Shown here: positions 10,689 through 21,232 of the stretch, in pieces | Position numbering within the stretch: the stretch's first letter is position 1 | Layout of the letters: each line of letters starts with the position of its first letter | Assembly (NCBI RefSeq): GCF_027943255.1 | Contig: NW_026562179.1 | Coordinates: 994,501 to 1,058,500 of the forward strand | Source of the DNA: Anastrepha obliqua | Taxonomy: Eukaryota > Arthropoda > Insecta > Diptera > Tephritidae | Direction of reading: 5' to 3' | DNA: 64,000 bases | Position numbers and translations under genes: made by a program | Notes under the pieces: generated by a model | What the model saw: only the letters and a program-made list of their open reading frames with translations | Told to the model about the DNA's origin: nothing | Databases searched by the model: none

Positions 10689-11535
10689 CTTTTATAACAT
10701 GTGGCAGTGTTCATACTCTATAAATAAAAGTTAAAACGTTAATTTTCAAGCCATGTACATTGTTCTTTTCCCCTTACATATAGTGACCTATCGTGCCCCC
10801 CGATTTTGCAAATATCGAAAAAAGTACCTTTGTCTTATTGAATGCAGCTCCCAAAATATTTAGCCAAACATAAGTCAGTATAACCAAAATGTTAGCAGAT
10901 AAATAACCTTTCAAAATCTTGCTTATTTTTCAAAATCAATGCAAAAACACCGTAGCAAGAGATCTCCAAAAAAAAGTGACCTATCTTACCCCATTCTACT
11001 CTACGTTTTTTGTTGCACAGAGAAGTGTGCGCAGTTTGGCTGCAACAAGGTAGTGATCCGAGTCGATGTTGGGTCTTCGGATCGTACCTACATCTAAAAC
11101 ACTAGAAGCGTCTTCCATCTATCACAACATGATCAATCTAGTTTCGCGTTTTTCGATCAAGAGGCAGCCAGGTAGCTTGCTGTACCTTCTTATGCTGGAA
11201 TCTGGTGCTGCAGGCTACTATTTTTCGAGCCCCGGCGAAGTCGATCAGCCTCTGTCCGTTTCCGCTCATTGGAACGCTCCAGCCGCTCTTGAATGAATTT
11301 TTGGTCGGATCGCCCTTCTCTTCCTTCAGGGCGTGGGCGCAAATTAGCGAGATGTTAAAAAATCGCGCTTTAACGCGAATTATTGCGAGGCGCTCGTCCA
11401 CCGGAGTGGACGACAGTACGTGGCGGCCAAGTCTCTCTCCAACAACAAATTCGACACCGAATTTGCGCTCCTTTACATGGCAGCTGTAGTAGACGTCGGA
11501 AGGATACACATGTACTCGTACAAGTGGACACGCTT

Positions 11536-11987
11536 CCACTAAAATCGCAATATCTCGAGAACTATTATAGACACCATAAAATTTTTTTTTTCAAAATAAA
11601 GGTTAAATCATAAGGAATCGTTACGTGTATAACAGAAAATCTAAAAAACTGGCCAAATCAACTAAAAATTGATTCAAAAAATTTTTTTCACTTTTTTTTG
11701 GTCAAAATTTCGATATTTTTTTTTTAACATAATACTAATTTAAACTACTTATTTGTTCCTATATTGTCTGTAAATTGCATTGAAATCCATCCAACGGTTC
11801 AAGAAATATTGATTTTTGAAAAAAACACGGTCCCGATTTTCAACATGGCGTAGATGACTCAATTTTGAAAATTTTTCAAAATCCTTTTAGGCTCGAATGT
11901 ATCTTACCTAGAACTAATATTTCCCAAAGTTTCAAAGAAATCGAAAGACCACTTGCAAATCTCATATTTTCTGACGGAGTCTTACCC
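11536..11987 (+). repeat. half of foldback family A
   Basis: This arm is nearly identical to 55390-55840 and to the inverse of 54802-55250. It starts with ACTAAAATCGCAATATCTCG and ends with GGAGTCTTACCC, the terminal sequence of the family. The opposite arm is absent here, so it is a truncated copy lying just beyond the truncated 5' end of RTE copy B. Confidence 0.75.
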
Positions 11988-12086
11988 ATTTAAGAAAAAT
12001 CAACACACTGTCAAAAACGCAAGTTTTTGTTCTTTCGAACTAAAAAAAACAAATTCGAAATCGGATGGAAATTGGCGAAGTTAGGA

Positions 12087-12866
12087 GGTGCTTTCCATTT
12101 CAATTCAACCGTGCTATTCGGGTCAGATTCTTCGATTTCAATGTAACTCAAATATGTTGCTCTCTGGTCAAAATAATGAGACACGTATTTTTTTGTTCGC
12201 CCGAAAAATTTTTTTTTCAAGATTTATCGGCAATTTTGTTTTTCGGCTCAAAATCGATTTTTTTTAATTATATAAGAAATTTTTTTTTAAATGCTCATAA
12301 CTTAGTCAAAAATGAACCGATTTTAATGATTCTGGGTTCAAAATGATCGTCATTACTTGCACGAGCGATTTCATGTAGAAACAATTGCAAAAAAGTAGTT
12401 GAACATTTTTTAGTTTGCAAAAAAAAGAAAAAAATCGAAATTTTTTCGAAACTCAATATATCAAAAAGTGTATTTTTTTTTTAACTTTTTCCAAATCAAG
12501 AGAAAACCTCAAACTTCAATTGAGCTGAATGCCCAGTACCAAAAATGAGTTGCTTTTGAGTAAAAAGCCTGTTTCGCACTTTTTGTTTTTTGGAAAATAA
12601 AAAATGTTCAACTACTTTTTTGCAATTGTTTCTACATGAAGTCGCTCGTGCAAGTAGTAACGATCATTTTGAACCCGGAATCATTTAAATCGGTTTATTT
12701 TTGACTAAGTTATGAGTTATTTCTTATATAATTAAAAAAATCGATTTTGAGCCGAAAAATAAAATTGCCGATAAATCTTGAAAAAAATTTTTTTCGGGCG
12801 AACAAAAAAGTACGTGTCTCATTATTTTGACCCGAATAACCCGGTTTAATTGAAATGGAAAGCATC
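12087..12866. repeat. foldback family B, single copy
   Basis: This 780-bp AT-rich unit is almost entirely an inverted repeat. The left arm begins GGTGCTTTCCATTTCAATT, and the right end reads the inverse and finishes GGAAAGCATC. Both arms contain CAAAATAATGAGACACGTA, TTCGGCTCAAAATCGATTTTT and a block around GTAGAAACAATTGC. The short centre (about 12420-12590) is unpaired. No coding capacity is visible; apparent ORFs here are by-products of composition. A related, larger copy lies at 24278-25376. Confidence 0.75.
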
Positions 12867-13720
12867 AGGAGTGATTGTTCACATCAACCTACTGAAAAAC
12901 GGTTTTTTGGCCATAAAATGAGATTTTGGGGGTGTATTGGAAATTTCTCCTATATCATTTTTTTTAGTTTTTCTATACCCACAAGTTGTGCTAGATCTCC
13001 ATAACAGTATATTTAATTTTTTTTTGTCACACAGTGTAATCAGCTGTCATTTCTGTTGTGAAAGGTTTTTCTTCATAGAAATTGATTTGGTGCAATATTT
13101 CGGTGTTTTTTAGTTTATGTAATAACTATTAACGATATGAAGAAAAGACAAGAGAAGGAATAGATAATTTAATTGCGCAATTGGCTGCTAAAAATAAACA
13201 TTTGGAGGAAATCCGTAAACGACGTCTACTGTGGTTGCAAAAATGATATAATATAATATAATGATTATAATAAGCAATAACAGGCGTCTAAGTGCACACG
13301 CTTTTTACTGTGATATGAATGCATAATTAATAATATCTCACAAAAATTATGTTAGAGTTGGATCTACAAACCTCTTTTCTTTGCCGGCATTCATTTCATT
13401 TAGGTTTTATTTTGATGTTTCTTCTTACATTCGTAATAATAATTACCGATAACACAGGGTTGTACTCGTATGTCACAAAGTATGCTTATTATCTAGGATT
13501 ATTTTATAATCTAAGATTTTGGGAGAGAAATTTTGTATGGGCAATCTCGCTTTTTAATTACGGATTTGGAGTTAGGCGCGGGAAAGTAGGTCATCTACTT
13601 ATATGTGAACCTATTATTACTTACCTTTCGCTAATTTACTTTATTTCTACAGTTATATATGCATGTACTTACATTTTTTGTTATTTCTATTTATCTAAGT
13701 ACGTAGAAACTTACCTATAT
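12867..13720. other. unassigned AT-rich stretch
   Basis: A short plus-strand reading at 13136-13245 (LIAQLAAKNKHLEEIRKRR after an early stop) looks like a fragment of a real protein, perhaps a transposase N-terminus, but I cannot name it. The 135-codon frame at 13349-13756 is hydrophobic because of base composition and runs into the RTE relic, so I do not call it a gene. 13671-13720 repeats a segment from about 1125-1170. Confidence 0.35.
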
Positions 13721-13723
13721 GGT

Positions 13724-14795
13724 CGGATGAAGGCAGGTCTGCCAATTGGAATTTAAGTGTGTTCTGCCCAACTCATAAAAAGGGTGATTCTGCAATCTGT
13801 GCCAGTTACCGCGGGATTAGTCTTCTAAGTATCCTGTATAAGTTTCAAACGAGCATATTGTAGCAAAGGGTGAAGGCTGACTTGACCTTATCAGTATGTC
13901 TTTAGACCTGGAAAAGCGACTATCAGCCAGATATTCACAGTATCGAATCGACCTTTATTTCGTTTTTAAACCTCAATTTGTACAACGAAAAGGAGTTGCG
14001 TATATGTATGCCGCGATCTCTGAATTTGGTACCCCCGGAAAACTAATACGGGTATGGAAAATTACGTTGCTCAATACCAGCAGTGCCGTAAGAATTGGGA
14101 AGAACCTGTCCGAGCCGTTTGATACCAAACAAGGCTTCATACAGGGTAACTCGCTATCGTGTGACTTATTTAACCTGATGTTGAAAAAGATCGTGCGAGC
14201 CGCAGGATTTAATCGCTTAGTCAAAATTTTCTTTAAAAGCGTTCGTTTGCTGGCGCATCCCGGTGATATTGTTAGTTGTGCCTTTTCAAACTAGATAAAG
14301 AAGCGAAACGTATTGGTATCGTGGTGAACGGGGACAAAACGAAGTACCTCTTGCCCTCAAACAGGCGATGCACTCGAGTATTGCCGAGTTCGGCGCAGAA
14401 GCTTGAACGACTACAATATCCGATGAAGCGTTCCCTGGAGTGTTTGAGAGAAAGATTTAGGAAAGGACTATTGGACGTTTGCACGTTGGCGACGGGGAGT
14501 ATCATAGCCGATGTAACAATGAGCTGTATAAGCCATGCGATGATATAGACATAATGCAGCTAATAAAAATCCAACTTCTCCCTTTGCAGGGCCACGTCAT
14601 CCAAACTCTCCGGCTCTGAAATCTGGTGGTACCAGAGGACGATGAAGGCCTCCTCTACGATGGGAAGATCAGGTAGAGAAGAACTTGGCTTTACTTGGTG
14701 TGTCCAACTGGGGCCGGTTAGCGCGAGAAAGAAACTCGGTCAAAATCGGTTAAGCGGTTATTGTACCATTCAAGAAGAAGAAGAATAAGAATATT
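13724..14795 (+). mobile_element. old RTE-clade relic (copy F)
   Basis: The plus strand shows degraded RTE sequence in the right order: NWNLSVFCPTHKKGD at 13745, SYRGISLLSI, the RT segment at 13990-14294 (SEFGTPGKLIRVWKITLLNTSS, RIGKNLSEPFD, QGNSLSCDLFN), then C-terminal fragments (14395-14755). It ends with GCGGTTATTG and an (AAG)n tail at about 14773-14787. The catalytic YADD region is decayed to a HPGD reading. It is clearly older than copies A, B, CE and D. Confidence 0.75.
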
Positions 14796-14869
14796 AAATA
14801 AATGTATTTATTTATTTATTTATTAAGTAGTAAAACGTTCTATATAAAATGTTAAATTTAATTTGCAGA

Positions 14870-15732
14870 ATGTGGTCTACGCTACCCTAATTCTAAAATA
14901 TACCTTATAGATAGGATAATGTTGAACAATGTACACAAATTAAATTAAGGGCGTGAAAATTATTATAAAAACCCTTATGAAAAAAAGGAAGTTATCTACA
15001 TGCATGTACAATGCAGATATTTGCTGACTTAAGCATGCTGAATATATAACATACAATATGAAAAGTTTATTTTCAGTACTCAGCTCCGATTTCCTGTTGA
15101 TTAAAGGTTATAACATTTTTATTGCGATATTATATAATATTTATTATTTATATAAATATTGAGGCTTATGCTGGGCAAATTGCATGGACTTATTTTTTTG
15201 GCAAAAGCGATGGCTTGCGTTTTACCAACATTAAGTTTTATGTTCCATCTATAAAAATAGATTGCGGCATGATTCAACGAACTTTGCATTTTACTCACTA
15301 TATCATGAGCAGACTTTGCGAATAAAAAATACCGATATCATCAGCATACATAACGTAGTGACAGTTGTCGAATTTAGGGACGTCAGACACATAAATATTA
15401 AATAAGATAGCTAAGGAACTTCCGTTAGGTCTGAAAATTCATTATTTTTACAGAAATAATGATCTTTTAGAAAGCTTTGAACAATCTTGATAAGTTGGAT
15501 AGGAAGTGTTAAATCTATGAGTTTAATTATCAACCCATTGTGCCAAACGGAGTCAAAGGCATTTTCAACGTCGAAGAGGACTAAAGCGGTGAGATTTTTT
15601 GTGGTTACAAATTCTCTAGATTTGGTGTGTTGTACCCTGAAATTTTCTAAATCCAAACTCTTCAGCAAGCAGTACATTATTTTCATTAATAAATTCTGTT
15701 AATTTAACTTTTAGCACTTGCTCGAATATTTT
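14870..15732 (-). pseudogene. jockey RT, palm and thumb part
   Basis: The frame 15686-15411 reads an RT palm with LVLFDVENAFDSVWHNGL (first catalytic aspartate) and IKIVQSFLKDHYF. The next block at about 15365-15335 reads VMYADDIGIF, the catalytic pair, followed by WNIKLNVGKTQAIAFAKK near 15250-15190. A short deletion and frame changes lie between. Upstream sequence continues at 23939-24099, interrupted at a CTCGAATATTTT target duplication by RTE copy CE. Confidence 0.7.
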
Positions 15733-15875
15733 GTTCTTCTCTTCTTAATTGGCGCGATAACCGCTTACGCGATTTTGGCCGAGTTTAACAAAGCGCGCCA
15801 GTCGTTTCTTTCTCGTGCTAACCGGCGCCAATTGGACGCATCAAGTGAAACCAAGTCCTTCTCCACCTGATATTT

Positions 15876-16813
15876 CTAACGCAGAGGAAGCCTTCCTCTT
15901 CCTCTACTACCACCAGCTGGTATCGCATCGAATACTTTCAAAGTCGGAGCGTTTTTATTCATTCGGACGACATGACCCTGCCAACGTAGCCGCTGGATCT
16001 TTATTCGCTGCGCTATGTCTACGTCGTCGTAAAGCTCATACAGCTCATCGTTCCATCGCCTACGATATTCGCCGTTGCCAACGTGCAAAGGTCCAAAAAT
16101 CTTACACAGAATCTTTCTCTCAAACACTCCAATCGTCGCTTCATCGGATGTTGTCATCGTCCACGCTTCTGCGCCATACGTTAGGATGGGCATGATGAGA
16201 GTCTTGTAGAGTGTCAGTTTTGTTCGTCGAGAGAGGACTTTACTGCTCAGTTATCTACTTAGTCCAAAGTAGCACTTGTTGGCAAGAGAGATTCTACGTT
16301 GGATTTCCAGGCTGACATTGTTATCGGTGTTAATGATGGTTCCTAAATAAACGAAGTCTGGTACAACCTCGAAACTATAACTGTCTACAGTGACGTGGGT
16401 GCCAGTACGCGAGTGTGCCGACTATTTGTTTGAAGACAGGAGGTACTCCATTTTACCCTCGTTCCCCCCAAAACCATTCGATTTGCTTCTTTATCCAGTT
16501 TGGAGAAGGCAGAACTAACAGCGCGAATCTTAAGACCGATGATATCGATATCATCGGCATACGCCAACAATTCGACGCTCTTATAAAATATTGCGCTTGA
16601 GCGATTCAGTTCTGCGGCTTGTACAATCCTCTCCAACATCTGGTTAAAGAAGTCACACGACAGCGAGTCACCCTGTCTGAAACCTCGTTTGGTATCAAAC
16701 GGCTCGGAGAGGTCCTTCCCAATTCTGACGGCGCTGCTGGTGTTGAGCAACGTCATCTTGCATATCCGTATTAGGTTTGTGGGGATACCAAATTCAGACA
16801 TCGCGGCATACAA
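15876..16813 (-). pseudogene. RTE copy CE: RT palm to C-terminus
   Basis: The frame 16813-16385 covers SEFGIPTNLIRICKMTLLN, RIGKDLSEPFDTKRGFRQGD and LLAYADDIDIIG. Frame 16193-15876 covers LTYGAEAWTMTTSDEATIG, YRRRWNDELYELY and the following domain. A gap of about 190 bases with stops lies between them. A change in the segment after VLGGTRV breaks the reading frame. The LOA insertion begins just upstream at 16936. Confidence 0.8.
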
Positions 16814-17009
16814 GTAACTCCTTTCCGTATTGTCGAATACAGCTTTGAAATCGACGAAAATATGGTGTGTGTCGATTCTCCTTTCGTGCGTCTTTTCTAA
16901 GATTTGGCGTATTGTAAATATTTGGTCGATGATAGGGTTTTATCCAGAATCGAACGAGCTCTTCCGAACCATTTTGTTGCCACATCCTGGTTACCAAATT
17001 GTTTAACAG

Positions 17010-17834
17010 TTATTTGCAGCAGGACTGTATCCAGTCTGTGCGGTTTAGGAACCTTATTAGGTTGTTGAAGTCTAAACCAGACAGTTGTTCGAGACTCTCG
17101 AACAGCGGTTTGCCCAGGGTTAACATTCTGTCCTTCCATAGGGTAGGGCATTCACAGAGGAAATGGAAGATTGTTTCTTTTTTCTCCGGTTGTTTACAAC
17201 TATGACAGTATGTGTTGTGAGGGATGCCCATTTTGGTGGCTTGTTCTCCGATAGACCAGAAGCCAGTTATGACTGCCGTAAGTCTACAGGTGTCCCGTCG
17301 TTTCATGTTTATTAATGTCGACGATTGCTTAAGGTTGTAGGTGGGCCACAACGTCCTGCTGATTTTGCATTTCGTTTGGTCTCTCCATCTACAATCTGCA
17401 ATTCGAAGGTATTTTAGGGAAATTGCATTCTTGACCGCACCTAGTGGAGTGAATACTGGTACTGCAAGAGCGCTATTCATGGCAGATCCCCCTCTTCCCA
17501 GTTCATCAGCTTTTTCGTTACATTCTATGTTCCGGTGTCCCGGGACCCAAATTAAGGTTACTCTATGGTTTTCACTCAAGGTGGTGAGGCTGTTCCTACT
17601 TTGCTCCACCACTTTAGAAGTTGTTATAGGCGCGTCCAGCGCCTGGATTGCGGCTTGGCTATCCGAAAGAATAGCTATATTGCCCTTAAACGAGAAATCT
17701 GCGATTAGTAACCTACAGGCTTCCCCAATTGCTAGTACTTCCGCTTGGAAGACGCTGCTGGTGTTAGGGAGACGCACAAATTTTTCAATTTCAAGTCTAT
17801 GAGAATATATACCAGCTCCAACACCACAATCCAT
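17010..17834 (-). pseudogene. LOA-type copy 1, RNase H and C-terminal CCHC
   Basis: The 274-codon open stretch is ribonuclease H followed by a zinc-like motif. The real domain begins just upstream with YTDGRK. Inside the frame E32 (VFQAE), D58 (ILSDSQ), H100 (WVPGH) and D110 (NEKAD) fit the RNase H active-site pattern. The C-terminal part has CHSC (about 210-213), then HFLCECP (about 224-230). The frame runs to 17010 with LNRTDWIQS near its end. It is well conserved with 35204-35780 in copy 2. Confidence 0.8.
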
Positions 17835-18153
17835 TTTACGGCCATCTGTATAGACTGTGGTATCGAAGTTGTTTAGAGATAATCCCTTATTCCATTCTTC
17901 CTTAGATGGAATAGTGTGGCAAAATTCCTATTGAACGTTATCATCAGGACGATGTAGTCAGTCCTCACCGAGGTTAACTGAGTTTGTCGGAATAATAGAC
18001 TAGCGTGACCATAAGTTTTTCCTTTCCAGCGACCCGCTTCATTTAACCTAAATGCACTCATGGTTGCCGTCTTCTTTATACGTAGGTCTATTGGAATAAC
18101 GTGTGTCAGTGCATTGAGAGCCTCTCTAGGACATGATCTGATTGCACCGACCG

Positions 18154-19490
18154 TTATTGCACAGGCTGATCTTTGTATTCTGCCGAGTAATTTGGTATTG
18201 TAGTCTCTCCATAGAGTTTTCCACCAAAAACTACCGAACCATTCGATAAAATGGGTCGTGTAACCGCCTTATGCAGCCATAATGTATGCTTAGGTTGAAG
18301 ACCCCATCTTCTTCTAAGCATACGTTTGCAGGCATATAAAGCAATTCCTGCTTTCCTTACCCGTTCTTCGACGTTTAACTTCCAGCTATGTTTGGAGTCC
18401 AAAATTACCCCTAAGTACTTTGCACTGGTTGATAGTGACAGAGTTTGTCCGTTGATATTTGGTAAGGTAAAAGTTGGTACCTTGTATCTGGTGGTAAAAA
18501 GCATAAGTTCTGTTTTACGCGGGTTTAAACTTAGCCCACATCCTTTGGCTCAAGAGTTAAGCTCGCCTAACGCCCTTTGGATGATCCCACTGATCGTATT
18601 TGGACACAGTCCTGACACCATTAACACCACATCATCAGCGTACGCCACCACTTTTACCCCACCTCCGTCAAGTTTTGTTAAGATTTTGCTGATCACACAT
18701 AGCCAAAGAAGTGGAGATAATACTCCCCCTTGTGGAGTGCCCCGTGGACCTTCTTGGTTATGTTGATATTACCCAAATTAGCTTTGATGATCCTGGTTTC
18801 TAGCACGGAGATGACCCAGTTACTAACGCAACTGTCCACCTCCAGGTCTATCAACGCCCGTTGGATGGCATCTGTGCTAACATTGTTAAAGGCGCCTTCG
18901 ATATCCAAGAATGCCGCCATGGTATAATGTTTGCTCTCTAGAGAGCCCTCTATAGTTCGGATTACCTCGTGAAGCGCTGTCTCCGTAGATTTGCCTTTAA
19001 GGTATGCGTGTTGTGCAGTTGATATACCAGAGCTCTCCATAGAGCTTCTGAGGTGCGTATCCAAAAGTCTTTCAAAAGTTTTTAACAGGAAAGACGAAAG
19101 ACTGATTGGCCTAAAGTCCTTCGCTGATTCATGTCCTCTTCTACCTACTTTTGGTATGAAGACGACCTTGACTAGTTTCCAGCTATCTGGAATATGGCCT
19201 AAATCTAAACACGCTTTAAAAATTTCCTCTAGCCATGGTAGGATACAGTCCAAGGTTTCCTTTAACATCTTTGGAATGATCCCATCTGGCCCCAGAGATT
19301 TAAAGGGCGAGAAAGGTTTGATTGCCCATACAACTGTTTCTTTGGTAATAATTTCATTTGCAAGATGCTGTGGATTGTATTGACTCCGCCTAATGTTTCC
19401 CCTCTCACTTTCGTAAGCGCTGCATCCCGGAAAATGCGTGTTTAGCAGAAGTTTTAGCGATTCTTCTGCCGTAGCAATCCAAGTTCCCAA
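18154..19490 (-). pseudogene. LOA-type copy 1, RT domain
   Basis: Frame 19490-18693 has the fingers and palm: SLGPDGIIPKML, WKLVKVVFIPKVGRRGHE, FRPISLSSFLLKTFERLLD, GKSTETALHEVI and AAFLDIEGAFNNVS with the first catalytic aspartate. After a frame change near 18730, RGTPQGGVLSPLLW and VVAYADDVVLM (about 18645-18615) complete the active site. The frame at 18504-18154 carries TSAKYLGVILDSKHSWK. All RT motifs are present, in different frames. Confidence 0.8.
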
Positions 19491-20371
19491 GAAGCCATTG
19501 AATGGTCTTTGGAAAGAACACGGCTGAGCCTAGCAGAATCTCTGGTGGATTCGATTGAGGAACAAAATTCCCTCCAAGGTTTTCCGTGAGAGTGATTTGA
19601 GGGACAGGAGTCTCTCCTATTCTCTTATTTACTGCATTTTTGAACCTCTTCCAGTTGGTTCTTAAAGGATTTATATACGGTAGGGGTGGATCTACCTTAA
19701 GATCCAAGTCGTAAAGGATCCAACTATGATCCGGAAAGGAGCTTTTATTGGATACCCTCCAATTATCTACCCTTACTGAGCTATTTTCAGACAGTAAAGT
19801 AACATCAATCACTTCCTCCCATCCTCTGAAGTACTCCGTACAAGGAAAGGTGAAAGTGGGAGTGTTAACCTTGTTACATACCGATAAGTTAGTATTAATA
19901 ATAAAATGTATATACTCACCTCGGTCGTTTGTCTCAGAGCTTCACCACAACGCATGCCTCGCGTTGGCATCACATCCGAGCAGCAGGTTCTTATTTCTGG
20001 GTTCACGCACAAGCCAACGAGCCTCCTCGGGTGGTGCTGGCCGATCATGTGCATTGTAGATGGAAGCCAATATGATGCCGACACCGTCAGCGGCTTCTAC
20101 CTCCACAGCCGTCACATCCTGTGAACAATATGATGGGATTAAAAATATGTTCAAATGTTTCTTAGCTACAATACAAGGTCTGGGGTTACCTTCAGTCCGT
20201 TTGTAGAAAAGGTTGTTGTTGTTCCCAGTAAACCCCTTCACCTCGGTGCTCCGCACCAAGGGCTCCTGGATTAAAGCGATGTGAACGTCCTCCTCCGCCA
20301 GGAGAAGGGTTAGGTTGTCCGTGGCAGTCCGCGAGTGCTGCAGGTTTATTTGTACAACCTAGAGACCCATG
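19405..20371 (-). pseudogene. LOA-type copy 1, ORF2 endonuclease region
   Basis: The ORF2 start is the ATG at about 20371. After two codons there is a TAG where copy 2 has a lysine. It reads VVQINLQHSRTATDNLTLLL and ALIQEP, the N-terminal signature of an apurinic-like endonuclease. NLLLGCDANARHALWG follows at about 19960-19920. The frame then shifts; frame 19405-19812 carries VIDVTLLSENS and SFPDHSWI, the last catalytic Asp-His region. The enzyme would nick the target DNA, but this copy cannot make it intact. Confidence 0.75.
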
Positions 20372-20383
20372 CTGCTGGTCGCT

Positions 20384-21232
20384 TTACAATTTGACGGCGT
20401 CGCCAAGCTGCACTCCCGGGTGCTGCTCATTAGCGCCATCGTTTTTGGTAGATGCGGCGTCGTCAAATTGCATGCCTGTGAGCAACTCGTTGGCGCCGTC
20501 AACCTCGTCCTGTTCATCCTCCGGATTTGCAGATCGGAATATCTTCAGTTGCATTTTCCTGACGCCGAACCGAAGTTTATTGTCCACTTTTCCCAGTGGC
20601 TCAATGCTCTTCTCCGATATTTGGAGAAGGAAGGACACACTGTTCTTATGCGGAGCCTCCACTTTGATGATGCTCCAGTCATCCATCGGAACAGTACAAT
20701 TGTGTGCCTGCAGGTATGGAATAAGTTGCTTAGCTTCGAATTCCATGTTCAGAATCCAGATACGAGCCCTCGGCTGTCGGGGGATTTCGATGGCCGGGAT
20801 TAGTTTGAGCCTTAAACCTTTCCAGTCGCTCTGGATCTTGCCCACAACTGTTTGCAGGAAGTTAAGGGAGAGTTGTTCATCGCACTTGATCACCCTGTAT
20901 CCGCGGACCACCTCCATTGAATCAAATCCTGGCACACGACCCTCCGGGTTTGCTATGACGTGATCGACGACAATGCGGGACAGTCGTGCCTCGATTTCGG
21001 ACCACTTATCCGATGCAGGTTTACCGCGGTTCGTTATTTCATCAACCAAAGCTATTTGGAGGTGATCCCGTGCCACCTCATTAAATGAGCGTTTGGTTGG
21101 TTTTGGTATTGAGGCGGTGTGAACCGACAATTTGTGCTTCTTCGTTGGTTTGTCGCTTTCGTCCTGCGAACGATTGCGTTTCACGGCTTCTGCCTTCTGG
21201 GTGGCCTGGAACGCCAGGTACTCATCGACCAC
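20384..21232 (-). CDS. LOA-type copy 1, ORF1 protein
   Basis: The 282-codon open frame has a basic, lysine-rich N-terminus (NRSQDESDKPTKKHKLS at about residues 20-36). The rest resembles the DUF4780-like domain of insect LOA-type ORF1 proteins: MEVVRGYRVIKCDEQLSLN near 105-125, PRQPRARIWILNMEF near 150-165 and FLLQISEKSIEPLGK near 195-210. A D/E-rich tail contains a degenerate repeat. In the family this protein probably binds element RNA; that is inference from position. The start is a choice, since the frame lies downstream of a long 5' UTR. The stop lies about 12 bases before the ORF2 ATG. Confidence 0.65.
   Translation of the reverse strand: MVDEYLAFQATQKAEAVKRNRSQDESDKPTKKHKLSVHTASIPKPTKRSFNEVARDHLQIALVDEITNRGKPASDKWSEIEARLSRIVVDHVIANPEGRVPGFDSMEVVRGYRVIKCDEQLSLNFLQTVVGKIQSDWKGLRLKLIPAIEIPRQPRARIWILNMEFEAKQLIPYLQAHNCTVPMDDWSIIKVEAPHKNSVSFLLQISEKSIEPLGKVDNKLRFGVRKMQLKIFRSANPEDEQDEVDGANELLTGMQFDDAASTKNDGANEQHPGVQLGDAVKL

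Larger units (their letters stand above)
9346..11001 (+). mobile_element. pogo/Tigger-like DNA transposon, internally deleted but with both ends
   Basis: The element is 1656 bp, with 23-bp perfect terminal inverted repeats at 9346-9368 and 10979-11001 beginning GAGTAGAATGGGGTAAGATA. It is flanked by TA at 9344-9345 and 11002-11003, the expected target duplication for the Tc1/mariner/pogo supergroup. The insertion splits RTE copy B. The transposase gene inside (9799-10688) is deleted and carries stops, so the element can move only with an outside transposase. Repeated GGGGGCA-ATAGGTCA motifs lie inside both ends. Confidence 0.9.
7166..11503 (-). mobile_element. RTE-clade non-LTR retrotransposon, copy B (split by a pogo-like element)
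   Basis: The 3' end is at about 7166 (TAATTGGCGCG at 7171-7181 is the inverted terminal motif). The body runs rightward to 9343, is interrupted by the pogo-like element (9346-11001 with TA duplication), and resumes at 11004 to about 11503. Order on the minus strand: endonuclease C-terminal half (11503-11004), linker, RT (8659-7676), post-RT domain (7618-7301). The extreme 5' end, present in copies CE and D, is missing, so this copy is 5' truncated as is common for RTE insertions. A shared linker sequence is continuous across the pogo insertion when compared with copy D. Confidence 0.85.

Noticed and set aside
12010..12350. frames on both strands in the AT-rich repeat (also at 24163-24528 and 25243-25443)
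   Set aside because: Repeated because the foldback B arm is repeated. The peptides are translations of an inverted repeat with no coding signature.
13349..13756. 135-codon hydrophobic plus-strand frame resembling a membrane protein
   Set aside because: AT-rich composition gives F/Y/I/L-rich translation. The frame overlaps the dispersed repeat and enters the RTE relic; no conserved motif.
20391..20963. 190-codon plus-strand frame
   Set aside because: Exact antisense of the LOA-type ORF1, which has the recognisable domain.
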